Source of the DNA: Xanthobacteraceae bacterium
Lineage (GTDB): Bacteria; Pseudomonadota; Alphaproteobacteria; Rhizobiales; Xanthobacteraceae
Length of the DNA stretch: 64,000 nucleotides
Direction of reading: 5' to 3'
Assembly (NCBI GenBank): GCA_019635585.1
Contig: JAHBZE010000002.1
Span: forward strand, 806,001 to 870,000
The number at the start of each line of letters is the position of its first letter. The stretch's first letter is position 1. The position numbers and the translations under genes are program-made. The notes below the pieces were generated by a model. The model searched no databases, had not been told where the DNA came from, and worked only from the letters and a program-made list of their open reading frames with translations. Positions 8,654 through 17,326 of this stretch are shown here, in pieces.

Positions 8654-8744
8654 GCGTAGCCAGCGCTCCGTGATAAAAATCGTGGGAGAGTTCGGCGGCT
8701 ATGTAGCGTTCGCAGGTGGCTTCGGCAAGGTTGCCCGGCGGGAT

Positions 8745-9848
8745 CTAGTCCTCGCGCGCGTGCATCGCGCGGATTTGCGGGGTCGCACCGGCGGCACGAG
8801 GCGCTCTCTTGCCGTTGACGCCCTTCGTCAGAAGCTTGCGGTAGAGCGCGACATAGTCCTCGGCCATGCGGGAAACCGTAAAGCGCTGTTCGAAGGTGCG
8901 GCGTACCGCCCTCCGGTCGATCGCGATCAGTTCGGGAAACGCCTGTACCGCCTCCGGCACCGAGCCCACGATCACACCGCTTTTGCCCTCGTCGATCACC
9001 TCCGGCACCGAGCCTTCGTTGAACGCGAGCACCGGCGTGCCGCAGGCCATCGCTTCGATCATGACGAGGCCGAACGGCTCCGGCCAGTCGATGGGGAACA
9101 GGAGTGCTGCGGCATTCCCGAGAAAGTCCTGCTTCTCGCGTTCGCCGATCTCGCCGATGAATTCGACGCCCTCACCCTTCAGTAGAGGCGCGATTTTCTG
9201 GTCGAAATATTCCTGATCGACCGCATCGACTTTCGCCGCCATTTTTAGCGGGATGCGCAGCTTGCGCGCGATTTCGATAGCGCGATCCGGCCGCTTGTCC
9301 GGCGCCATGCGGCCCAGAAATGCGAGATAGCCGCCACGCGGCTTATAGTTCGGTTCGAAAAGATTTTCCGGCAAGCCGTGCAGCACGGTACCCGCGACAT
9401 TGCGGCTGCGGATGAAACTCGCCTGCGAATCCGAAATCGTCGCAAGCGGCATATCCGGGAACGCGCGGTGCAGCGGTTGCAGGTCATGCGTATCTTGCCG
9501 TCCGTGCAACGTAGTCAGCGTCTTGTTCGCGATGTCACGGAACAGCGGATAATGAAAATAGTCGATATGAAAATGCAGAATATCGAACTCGTCCGCACGG
9601 CGGCGCAGCGCGTCCAGCATGACAAAATAATACGGGTTGGTTTCCTTCACCCGCGGATCCAGCCGCAACGCCTTCGGGCAGAACGCCTCCAGCGTCGCGT
9701 CGGTGACGGAATCCCCACTCGCGAACAGCGTTACATCGTGCCCCTGACGCACGAGTTCTTCCGTGAGCCACGACACCATGCGTTCGGTTCCACCATAAAG
9801 TTTCGGCGGTGTGCTTTCGATTAGTGGACTGATCTGCGCGATTTTCAT
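8745..9848 (-). CDS. Glycosyltransferase family 4 protein
   Basis: The 367-residue GT-B protein has an N-terminal PPKLYGGTERMVSWLTEEL acceptor-side loop, the mid-domain FLGRMAPDKRPDRAIEIA, and the GT4 donor-site motif EAMACGTPVLAFNEGSVPEVI with the conserved E-x7-E. It has no signal peptide, so it acts in the cytoplasm on a nucleotide-sugar donor. No other polysaccharide genes adjoin it; 166 bases separate it from the phosphatase operon upstream, and it could be read through from there. The sugar and acceptor cannot be inferred. Confidence 0.85.
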   Translation of the reverse strand: MKIAQISPLIESTPPKLYGGTERMVSWLTEELVRQGHDVTLFASGDSVTDATLEAFCPKALRLDPRVKETNPYYFVMLDALRRRADEFDILHFHIDYFHYPLFRDIANKTLTTLHGRQDTHDLQPLHRAFPDMPLATISDSQASFIRSRNVAGTVLHGLPENLFEPNYKPRGGYLAFLGRMAPDKRPDRAIEIARKLRIPLKMAAKVDAVDQEYFDQKIAPLLKGEGVEFIGEIGEREKQDFLGNAAALLFPIDWPEPFGLVMIEAMACGTPVLAFNEGSVPEVIDEGKSGVIVGSVPEAVQAFPELIAIDRRAVRRTFEQRFTVSRMAEDYVALYRKLLTKGVNGKRAPRAAGATPQIRAMHARED

Positions 9849-10014
9849 TTTGTTGTTCCTGCGTTGCGGTGCAACATCGAAGGAGCAACGAAGTGCGCGC
9901 GTGAATGTTCCGGATTTATCTGCGCGAACAAGCGGCGCGAGTTGATGCGAAAATGCGCAGCGTCACGTTGCTGCCGCAAACGAGACGCCGGTGTTCAATA
10001 TAGATCGGTTGAAA

Positions 10015-11397
10015 TTATTTGCAGTCTTCCGCGCGTAACGCGTAGCCGATAACGCGATTCTGTCGCAGATCGCCGTATCGGCGCGAAGGAAGCAATTCTT
10101 CGTCGGCCCATGTCGCGCTTTCGGAAGGAACATAGCTTCCAACCACCGGTGACGATGCGTAGCGCTCGGCGCGCTCGAGATCGCCGCCTTTGGTAGGCGC
10201 GCCTTGCGGCACCTGCGGCGGTGACACCGAGTCATTGTCGGGCGTCAGCGCAGGCTGCGGGCGCAGGCTGCGTTCCTGCGCCGGCTGCTGGACGGGCTGT
10301 TGCTTCGGCTGCTCTGGCACCGGCCGCTGCTGTTCGGCTTTCGGCTTGGCGGCAATGAAAGTTTGCACCTTGCCGGTCGCATAAAGCGCGACCGCTGCCG
10401 CGATTAAACAGAGCGCAAGACCGAGCAACAGCTTGGTCGGCGACCAGCGGCCGGAACGCGCGGCCTCGCTGATCTTGCCCGCGGGCTCCTGCTTCGCCGG
10501 AATGGCCGCGGTCTTCGGCGCAACCGGCGCGGTCTTGGCGCTTTCCTTCTCGCTTACGGACACGGGCGCGGCCTTCGCGGGTTGCACGCCGTCGGCCTGC
10601 GCGACGATCAGGGTTGCGTTGTCCTGATAGTTGCGGTTACCGCCGATGCCGTCGACCGCCTTGATCAAGCCATCCGCGATCGCGCCGACGCCGCGCGGCA
10701 GAAGCTCGCGCACGAAATTCTGGATCTGCACCATGGTGAGCGTCTCGAGGCCGTCGCTCGAGAAAATCAGGACGTCGCCGGGCAAAATCTTTCGGCTCGC
10801 GACCTGCGGCATGTGGCCGAAATCTTCGAGCGAACGGCCGAGCACCGCGATGGTGATGGAGTCGCGGCCCTTTCTCGTCATCACGTCGCGCCATAGCGCG
10901 CGATCGTCCGAGCCGAGCGCTTCGCGGTCCGCGATCTCCATGTAGGAGTGATCGAAGTTCACGCGATGCAATTCGCCTTCGCGATAGCGCAGGATCAGCG
11001 AGTCGCCGATGCTGACGAAGGAAAGCGTGTCACCATCAACGACGCCCGCGACAAGCGTCGCGCCCATATCCTTGAGGCCCGGTTCCTTCGCCTGCGCGTC
11101 CGCCACCGCCTGGTTCGCAGCGCCGAGCGAAGTCTTCAGCCGCTCTTCGGTGCCGCCGCCGCCGGCGAAGTAGGTCTTGACGAACGTATCCGCTGTGACT
11201 GCGCTTGCGATATCGCCGCCGTAGTGACCGCCGATGCCGTCGGCCACGAGAAGCAGACCGCCGCCGGAGAGTGCGACGCCAGCGTCGCTGGCGGCGATCT
11301 CTCCCGCGTCCCCACCTTTCGCATCATAGATGCGCCAGGCGTCTTCCTGGGTGTCTTTGCTGCCGCGGATTGCGCGGGCGGCGGCCTGAAATTTCAT
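10015..11397 (-). CDS. Membrane-anchored PP2C-type Ser/Thr protein phosphatase
   Basis: The 460-residue protein has a PP2C domain (residues about 5-265) with all metal-binding motifs: QEDAW, VADGIGGHYGGD, GATLVAGVVDGDTLSFVSIGDS split over two strands, FSSDGLETL and DNATLIV. A low-complexity linker leads to one transmembrane helix (about 320-338, KLLLGLALCLIAAAVALYA), and the rest is a Pro/Gln-rich periplasmic tail. The layout resembles actinobacterial PstP. It would remove phosphates from Thr/Ser sites read by the four FHA proteins of the operon. Its ATG overlaps the upstream FHA stop (ATGA). No matching kinase is found in the window. Confidence 0.9.
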   Translation of the reverse strand: MKFQAAARAIRGSKDTQEDAWRIYDAKGGDAGEIAASDAGVALSGGGLLLVADGIGGHYGGDIASAVTADTFVKTYFAGGGGTEERLKTSLGAANQAVADAQAKEPGLKDMGATLVAGVVDGDTLSFVSIGDSLILRYREGELHRVNFDHSYMEIADREALGSDDRALWRDVMTRKGRDSITIAVLGRSLEDFGHMPQVASRKILPGDVLIFSSDGLETLTMVQIQNFVRELLPRGVGAIADGLIKAVDGIGGNRNYQDNATLIVAQADGVQPAKAAPVSVSEKESAKTAPVAPKTAAIPAKQEPAGKISEAARSGRWSPTKLLLGLALCLIAAAVALYATGKVQTFIAAKPKAEQQRPVPEQPKQQPVQQPAQERSLRPQPALTPDNDSVSPPQVPQGAPTKGGDLERAERYASSPVVGSYVPSESATWADEELLPSRRYGDLRQNRVIGYALRAEDCK

Positions 11398-11951
11398 TTC
11401 ATGTCTTCCCAATTGAAGTCCGGACCGCACAGGGGCACGAAGCGCAGCTTCGTTTCCCCGATGGTCACGATATTTCCGCCCATCATCGGCATCGGCGTCA
11501 GCACCGCTTCGTCATTGAGATAGACGATATTGGCCTTGCCGCCGTGATTGATGTGAAAGGTGCGGCGCTTCGGCTCGAAGGTGATGAACGCCGCCGCTTC
11601 GCCGGAGATGGTGGCATCGCCGAAATTGATCGCGATGCGCTGGTTCGCGCCGCGGCCCACGCTGTTCATGCCGGCATGGATGCTGACGGCCTTGCCGCGC
11701 CCCGGCCCCTCGACCACCACGAGCCAGCCGACTACCGGATCGAAACCGCCGGTTTCTTTCTCCGCGCTCGGCTGTTGCGAGCCGCCGCCGTAGCCGCGGA
11801 TCATGGTTGCCGACGAAGAACCGCCGCCGATTTCTTCGATCGGCATCGGCTTCGGTGCCTGTTCACGCATGGGCTCCTGCTTGCCGGCGGGCCGCACTTC
11901 CCGGATGCGGGTCGGCGCCGAAGATCCGTCGTCCTTCTTATCGTTTGCCAT
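11394..11951 (-). CDS. FHA-domain protein with degenerate phosphopeptide site
   Basis: The 185-residue cytoplasmic protein has a charged, disordered N-terminus (residues 1-70, with Gly/Ser-rich stretches that could be phosphorylation targets) and an FHA beta-sandwich (about 75-180). SVGRGANQRIAINF supplies the Gly-Arg, but the usual Ser-x-x-His reads SGEAAAF, so the histidine is missing and binding of phosphothreonine is doubtful. The start at 11951 follows GAGAG; a GTG at 11960 is possible. It lies between the vWA-FHA gene and the phosphatase gene, overlapping the latter by four bases. Adaptor role is inferred. Confidence 0.8.
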   Translation of the reverse strand: MANDKKDDGSSAPTRIREVRPAGKQEPMREQAPKPMPIEEIGGGSSSATMIRGYGGGSQQPSAEKETGGFDPVVGWLVVVEGPGRGKAVSIHAGMNSVGRGANQRIAINFGDATISGEAAAFITFEPKRRTFHINHGGKANIVYLNDEAVLTPMPMMGGNIVTIGETKLRFVPLCGPDFNWEDMK

Positions 11952-11975
11952 TTCTCTCACCCTGCTTTCCTGCGA

Positions 11976-13640
11976 TCAGTTGCGCCAACGGCTTCCCTCG
12001 CGGGCGTCGCGAAAGAGAAAGCCATAGTTTCCGGTCCCGAGTTTAATCACATCTCCGTCAGCAATCCTGGCGGATTCGCTCGCGACGCCGTTGACGAGAA
12101 TCGGGTTTGCCTCATCGCGGTAGTCTTTCGAGCGGTTCACAATCTGGAAAAAGCCGTCTTGCGTCACCGAAATCACCGCGTGATGCCGCGAAACGGTCAG
12201 TTCCTGAGCGTCCGTAACCACATCATTGTCCCGCTCCCGGCCGATGGCAATGCGGGGTTTGAACATCGCGACCGTGCCCGGCTCGCCATTGAATTCAAGC
12301 CATGCAAGCGGCGACGGCTGGCGGATGACGGTAGCAGGCGCAGGCGTGGCTGCCGGGGCTTGCACCTGTGGTTCGGCGAGCGTCGGCGGCTCGTCGGAAA
12401 TGATCTTCGGCGTCGCCGCAGGCACGGGCAGCGGGTCGGGCACGCGTGCCGCACGGCGGCGCCGCGAACGCCGCCACGCGAAGCCGGAAACTAGAAAGCC
12501 GAGCAATAGAATTGCGATCCCGGCAAGGACCGCAGCTGCCCGCGAATAGTCTTCCGCGACCCATGCCAGCACGCGGCCCAGATAATCGTCCGCCGCCATG
12601 GGCGTCGTGCTGTCGTTGAGACCGCCGCCGGGATTGGCCACGCCCGGCCGCAAGACGGCGACAAAGGAAGTGGTCGCTCCCTGCGGATGGCGCAACGAAA
12701 CCTGCAGCGCCGGCGGCACGCCGCGCATCTGCGCCTCGGCTTCGATAATCACCCCGGCATGGAGGCGCGCGAGAAATTCGTTGCGGTCTCGCGGCGTCAA
12801 TCCCTGCCGCGGGCCCGGCGTTTCGAAGAAGAAGCCTCGCGTATCCGCGCTCAGCCGGCGCAGCGATTGCAGGTCGCGAACGCTAGAATTTTTCTCGTAA
12901 TAGCCGATCGAAACGATGCGGATGTTGAGCCGGTTCGCTTCCTGCGCGACCTGATTGCTGCGATAGGCGGTGTCGTCGAACTTGCCGTCGGATGCGATCA
13001 CCAGCACGCGGCGCGGTGCATCGAACTGCCCGAGCCGTTGCACGGCTTCGAGCGTGAGACGATACAACTCGGTCGTGGCATTACCCGGTCGAATGCGGTC
13101 GAGTGCGGCGGCAACCGATTTTCCGTCCTGCGTAAAGTCCTGCAGGAGCTCGAACTTGCTGTCGAACGCGGCGACTGCGACATGCTGCTTCGGCGCGATC
13201 TGGAAAAACAGCTCCGCAAGATCGCGCGTCGAGCGGCGAATGCTGTCGGCGCGCGCGGGATTGCTGCGGTCGACAAGAAGGAGGTAGGCGGTCTCGTCCT
13301 CTTCCTGCATGTAGGGCCGGAACGAGGCGGTCCAGACATTCGCGGGATTGTCGCGTTCGGTGATTTCGATTCCGGTGACTGCGATCATGTCGACGTAGCG
13401 CACGTCGCAACGGATCGCCGGGCGCGGGCCCGCGCGATTACCACGGCAGGAAACCGTGCCATCCGGCACACCGCGCAACAGCCGGATATGCTCGATCGTG
13501 GTCGCGATGTTATCGCGAACCGTGGTGGCCGGAACGAACGGACTCTGCTGTGCGGCCGCCGGTTGGATAAGACCCGCCGGAAACGCGAGCCAGGCACCTG
13601 CAATTAGTGCCAGCAGCGAGCCCCGGCGGACGCCTTTCAC
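11976..13640 (-). CDS. Transmembrane protein with periplasmic vWA domain and cytoplasmic FHA domain
   Basis: The 554-residue protein has a signal peptide (1-31), an N-terminal beta region, a von Willebrand A domain (about 117-300) beginning AYLLLVDRSNPARADS, a transmembrane helix (about 368-392, VLAGIAILLLGFLVSGFAW) followed by an Arg stop-transfer cluster, a Pro-rich linker and an FHA domain (about 445-545) with IGRERDNDVV and SRHHAVIS. The MIDAS motif is Asp-x-Ser-x-Pro instead of Asp-x-Ser-x-Ser, so metal binding may be weak. The FHA site is complete, so the cytoplasmic end should bind phosphothreonine. Start is GTG at 13640 with a GTGA overlap. It may pass a periplasmic contact to the phosphorylation state inside; this is inference. 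Confidence 0.85.
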   Translation of the reverse strand: MKGVRRGSLLALIAGAWLAFPAGLIQPAAAQQSPFVPATTVRDNIATTIEHIRLLRGVPDGTVSCRGNRAGPRPAIRCDVRYVDMIAVTGIEITERDNPANVWTASFRPYMQEEDETAYLLLVDRSNPARADSIRRSTRDLAELFFQIAPKQHVAVAAFDSKFELLQDFTQDGKSVAAALDRIRPGNATTELYRLTLEAVQRLGQFDAPRRVLVIASDGKFDDTAYRSNQVAQEANRLNIRIVSIGYYEKNSSVRDLQSLRRLSADTRGFFFETPGPRQGLTPRDRNEFLARLHAGVIIEAEAQMRGVPPALQVSLRHPQGATTSFVAVLRPGVANPGGGLNDSTTPMAADDYLGRVLAWVAEDYSRAAAVLAGIAILLLGFLVSGFAWRRSRRRRAARVPDPLPVPAATPKIISDEPPTLAEPQVQAPAATPAPATVIRQPSPLAWLEFNGEPGTVAMFKPRIAIGRERDNDVVTDAQELTVSRHHAVISVTQDGFFQIVNRSKDYRDEANPILVNGVASESARIADGDVIKLGTGNYGFLFRDAREGSRWRN

Positions 13641-14116
13641 ATTCTACCCCATTCGCCGCTCTTGAAGCGCCAGCGGATCATGAAGATCTGGATCAGACCC
13701 AGCAGTGCAATAAATGACGGGATGAAGATACAGGCGAAGTGGATCGTATAGAGCAGGTAGTTGTCGGTCGTATGCAGTTGCGACCGTGGCCGCGTGAAAT
13801 CGAGCACGCCCCACCACACCAGTGCCAGCACGATGACGAACTCGATGATCGTGAAGAAAAACTGGAACGCAAAAGGCCAATCCTTCTCCCAGCGAAACTG
13901 CTGAAAGTAGAAATAGACCGGATCCAGGATCAGCCCCACGAGCAGGAGCAGCGACAGGATTTGAAACGGAAGAATGTCGTAGTGCCAGCCGAGCAGCGGC
14001 AGCGTCGGGCTGCGCGGTCCTGCGACGAACAGCGAGAACAGAAACGTGATCGGCACGCCGATCCACAGGAACAGCAGAATTCTCGTCGCCCAGCGGCCTT
14101 TTAAGGTCGGTACCAT
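13637..14116 (-). CDS. Four-helix integral membrane protein of unknown function
   Basis: The 159-residue protein has about four transmembrane helices (residues 10-32, 48-66, 84-106 and 122-146) and short charged loops, with a basic C-terminus. I recognise no family. CAGGGGGATT precedes the ATG. It lies in the middle of the FHA operon and overlaps the vWA-FHA gene by four bases, so equal expression and perhaps a membrane complex with the vWA-FHA protein are likely. Confidence 0.75.
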   Translation of the reverse strand: MVPTLKGRWATRILLFLWIGVPITFLFSLFVAGPRSPTLPLLGWHYDILPFQILSLLLLVGLILDPVYFYFQQFRWEKDWPFAFQFFFTIIEFVIVLALVWWGVLDFTRPRSQLHTTDNYLLYTIHFACIFIPSFIALLGLIQIFMIRWRFKSGEWGRM

Positions 14117-14161
14117 CCAATCCCCCTGAAAATTACTTTCGGCGCGTCATCGCGACGGTGC

Positions 14162-16195
14162 TTACGGCACCGCGTTCGTGCACCACTTGATCCATTGCGT
14201 GAACGAGCGAAGCGGCCCGAACAGCGACACGTTCGGCGCGCCGAGCACGGCGAGATGATCGACCGAACGCAGCGCGGAATATTGCATGCCGAGAAAGGTA
14301 TCGACGCCGGGCTGCGGACCGCCGAGCGTAATCTGCCCCGCCGCATAGGCGCGGCCGCTGCCGTTTCTGAGTGCTGCGATCTCGAAATCCGGCGTGACAA
14401 AGATGCCGCCGATCTTTCCGCCGCCAACCCCAAGGTTTCGCGGCAATTTATAGGTCTCCGCGAGATCGCGTAGCAGCGGCGAATGCGTGATGTCTCCGAT
14501 CAGACCGGTGCAATCGATCACATAATCTGCGACCACTTCCACGGCCGGCTGATCGCGCCGTGCCTTCAACTTCATTTGAATCTTGGGACCCTGATCGGTC
14601 TTGACGAGTTCAAGCGTTTCAAAATGACCGAACACCGGCTTGTACCAGCCGTCGCCTATGCCAAGCTGGATGATGTTGCGCCAGTCGCGGCGGTCGGCCG
14701 TCGTCGTACCGCCGAGTGCCTCGTAAATCTTCACGCGTTCTTCCGGCGTTGCACGCTCGGTTTCGCGCAACAGCTGGCCGCCCCAGCACGCCTTGGGCCA
14801 GTTGAACGCTTGGTTCTCGATATGATTGTAAACGTAGCGCTGCGCGCCCTTGTATTTATAGCCTTCCTTCGGCCCGATCGGATTGCGCATCTGGTGAATG
14901 ATGGTGATGCCTTTGTTCTTATCGCGCGCTTCGTACAGCCGCTGAATGATACGCGAAGCGACGATGCCGCGGCCGCGCACCACGATCGACGCTGGCGCCT
15001 GCTTCGATTCGATCGTGCGATAGACCACTTCGTGATTTTCGTAGGCATTGAAGACGCGGGCTTCTTCCGGATAGCGCGCCTTGAAGGCCTGCAGGTCGTC
15101 GGTGAAGCGCGTGGCGGGATAGCCGGTCGCAATATGCAGGAATTTCCCGATCATGATGCGCTCGCGCAGGCCGCCGCGCGCCTGGTCTTCCGGCACGCGA
15201 TAGGCGACGGCATAGCGCTCGTCGTTCGTTTTGCGAATCCCGACCACGCGGCCGTAAGTCAGCATGTCGCGCCAGCCGATGCGCTGCGCTTCCTTGTCGA
15301 TCGATTTGAAAACCTCGCCGGAACGCGGTGTGAAAGTCTGCGCGAGCGAGGCTTCGCCGAATACCTGAAAGATGTACTTGATGCCGCCGAAGCGGAATTC
15401 CTTCAAATCTTTCCATGTCTCGCGGCTTGCGTAACCGGGAAAGCCCCAGATGTTGTCGGGGGTCGATTGCGAGTTGGAACGTAGCCGCTCGTGCGGCGGA
15501 ATTTGCGAATTGCGGCACAAGCGCTGGTAATTCGCATAGGGAATGACGTCGTCGCCGATGGCGCGGATATCGCCGGTGCCGACGCCGAAGATACGCAGGT
15601 GATCGGCCCAGACAAAACTGCCGAGGCCGCCACCCACCGTGAGGTAGGTGTACTCTCCGGCAAAATACTCGCTCGACTTGATCTCGGCCGCCGAAACGAT
15701 CTCGCTCTTGAAGACGTTGCGTGGAAAGCGCATTTCGCTCGGCGCATTTGGCGCGTTCAGCGCGACTTCGATCGACTGGCCGCGCGGCGCAGGCGCGGGC
15801 GACGCAGCCGTGGAGCCGGCGGCAACCGCGCGCGTCGCGTTCTCCTCGGAGACATTGACCCGCGTTTCCGCGCCGGAGGCTGTCTGCGGCACGAGATGAA
15901 TTTCGAACTGCGCGATGCGGATCGGCAAGGCTCCGTCCCAGGGAGACGTATCGACTTCGGAATCGCCGATATAAGTGTGGTTGGTGCTGCCGCGGTCCGA
16001 AATCGCAATGCCGTCTTCGCGCACGACGAGCAAAGCATGACGCTTCGAGACTTCCGGCGTATCGAGCACGATCTGATTTTCGTCGAGACGGCCGATCGCG
16101 TAATCGCCGGCCTCGGGAAGCGAAATGCGTTCGACGCGCTTAAGCGGACCTTCGCCGCGCTGATAGATGTCGAGCAGAATTGGAAATTTGACCAT
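14162..16195 (-). CDS. FHA domain fused to an FAD/NAD(P)-binding oxidoreductase-like domain
   Basis: The 677-residue protein has an N-terminal FHA domain (1-105) with the full binding set: IGRLDENQIVL, SKRHALLV and DRGSTNHTYI. A Ser/Ala/Pro linker (105-165) leads to a two-Rossmann flavoprotein-like region: VGGGLGSF at 187-194, an ATG motif (HIATGYP, 354-360), a second dinucleotide loop VRGRGIVAS at 406-414, and VIDCTGL at 559-565. This resembles class B flavin monooxygenases and N-hydroxylases, but the first loop ends in Ser rather than Gly, so cofactor binding needs proof. There is no signal peptide, so it is cytosolic. The neighbouring FHA and PP2C genes suggest control by phosphothreonine docking. 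Substrate unknown. Confidence 0.8.
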   Translation of the reverse strand: MVKFPILLDIYQRGEGPLKRVERISLPEAGDYAIGRLDENQIVLDTPEVSKRHALLVVREDGIAISDRGSTNHTYIGDSEVDTSPWDGALPIRIAQFEIHLVPQTASGAETRVNVSEENATRAVAAGSTAASPAPAPRGQSIEVALNAPNAPSEMRFPRNVFKSEIVSAAEIKSSEYFAGEYTYLTVGGGLGSFVWADHLRIFGVGTGDIRAIGDDVIPYANYQRLCRNSQIPPHERLRSNSQSTPDNIWGFPGYASRETWKDLKEFRFGGIKYIFQVFGEASLAQTFTPRSGEVFKSIDKEAQRIGWRDMLTYGRVVGIRKTNDERYAVAYRVPEDQARGGLRERIMIGKFLHIATGYPATRFTDDLQAFKARYPEEARVFNAYENHEVVYRTIESKQAPASIVVRGRGIVASRIIQRLYEARDKNKGITIIHQMRNPIGPKEGYKYKGAQRYVYNHIENQAFNWPKACWGGQLLRETERATPEERVKIYEALGGTTTADRRDWRNIIQLGIGDGWYKPVFGHFETLELVKTDQGPKIQMKLKARRDQPAVEVVADYVIDCTGLIGDITHSPLLRDLAETYKLPRNLGVGGGKIGGIFVTPDFEIAALRNGSGRAYAAGQITLGGPQPGVDTFLGMQYSALRSVDHLAVLGAPNVSLFGPLRSFTQWIKWCTNAVP

Positions 16196-16207
16196 GTCTT
16201 CGCTTCC

Positions 16208-17011
16208 TCAGCGCTTCTTGCGGGTAACGGTTACGCCTTCGACCAGCCGGTGCCCGCACCAGCGGCAATTGCCATGCGGATCGTAGGGATTGAGCAATTG
16301 ACAGGTATGATTGTGGCACCGGCTCGCCTTCATGTCGGGTAACAAGATGTCGACCGGAACACCGCCGACATTCACGACATCGAGAGGCCGCAGTTCGACC
16401 TGCATGCCGGACTTCACCTGGGTGTGATTGTTGACGATGATCGATGACGAGGAATCCGCCGCGGACTTCACGATGCCGAGCTTGCCGCCGGCATGGATCA
16501 CCGCGATCAGGTTCTCACCCTCGAGGCGCTGCCTGCCGATGATGTCCTGAAAATTGGTGCCGGACGTCATTGGCGCTTCCTCGAAGCGGATGCCGTTGCT
16601 GCTTTTCACGCACAAGAGCAGTGTTTCGCCGATCGGAAACAGCTTCTGCTCGCCGCCGATGACGATGCCCGCGTAAAAGGCGACCGGGATCGACGGGTCG
16701 CGTTTCGCCCGGGCGACCCGGAAGCGATGGCCGCGAACCTCGAAGCTATCGCCGTCGTTGAAGGCCAGCGCCTCGCCGGTCTTCATCATGCGGCCATTAT
16801 AAAGAGTGCCGTTGGTACTGCGGTCGATGATCTGCAGGTGCCCGTCATTCAGTTCGATAACCGTATGGACCCGTGACACCGTCTGGTCGTTCGGCTCGTG
16901 GCCGATGCGAATGCTGTTCCCGGTACCGCGGCCAATCTTCAGCGGCAGCTTGTGACGGCCCTGTGACCGGTTACCGTCCTTGATCATTTCGACGTCGACG
17001 AAATCGTCCAT
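16208..17011 (-). CDS. Tandem FHA-like protein with C-terminal zinc-ribbon motif
   Basis: The 267-residue protein has a canonical FHA domain (about 5-100: IGRGTGNSIRIG, SRVHTVIE, DRSTNGTLYN), a second FHA-like sandwich (about 115-225) that lacks a clear Ser-x-x-His, and a C-terminal four-cysteine motif, C-x4-C-x11-C-x2-C, resembling a zinc ribbon. It is probably the first gene of the operon, 12 bases before the FHA-flavoprotein gene. The start at 17011 is chosen because the frame upstream is Arg/Pro-rich and unlike FHA proteins; only a weak GGA precedes it, so an alternative upstream start is possible. Confidence 0.75.
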   Translation of the reverse strand: MDDFVDVEMIKDGNRSQGRHKLPLKIGRGTGNSIRIGHEPNDQTVSRVHTVIELNDGHLQIIDRSTNGTLYNGRMMKTGEALAFNDGDSFEVRGHRFRVARAKRDPSIPVAFYAGIVIGGEQKLFPIGETLLLCVKSSNGIRFEEAPMTSGTNFQDIIGRQRLEGENLIAVIHAGGKLGIVKSAADSSSSIIVNNHTQVKSGMQVELRPLDVVNVGGVPVDILLPDMKASRCHNHTCQLLNPYDPHGNCRWCGHRLVEGVTVTRKKR

Positions 17012-17326
17012 GCTGTCCGCTTCGAGTTGGCCGACGGGATGCCCGTTCCCGTTCGGCAGGGTTATTGCGCGCGGCCTTGTGCCGGGAAGAGAGATAGATC
17101 GCGGGAAAGAATAGTCGCCGTTTCGAGGCGAAGGCAACGGTGCCCCGCGCTCGTCACAGGCAAAAAGACCAAGTCCCGTGAAGAACTTAGCCCGCTCCTC
17201 CCCTTGCCCAGCCGCTCGTTGGCTGTCCCGGCCGCGTCTCGGCATTTTGCGCCAAGGCATGCGGCCTCGCCAGTCGAAACTTTGTGATCTGGATACGGGT
17301 CCGGCTTTCGCGCGTACCGGCCAGCC
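17012..17326 (-). other. 315-bp gap upstream of the FHA operon
   Basis: No convincing gene is seen. The frame of the downstream FHA gene stays open to 17260 but without a recognisable domain. The stretch is GC-rich and should hold the promoter of the FHA operon; I cannot point to clear -35/-10 elements. Confidence 0.5.

Noticed and set aside
9963-9985. Terminator of the FHA operon
   Set aside because: A short GCAGC/GCTGC stem with an eight-base loop lies after the PP2C gene on the minus strand, but it is weak and lacks a direct T-run.
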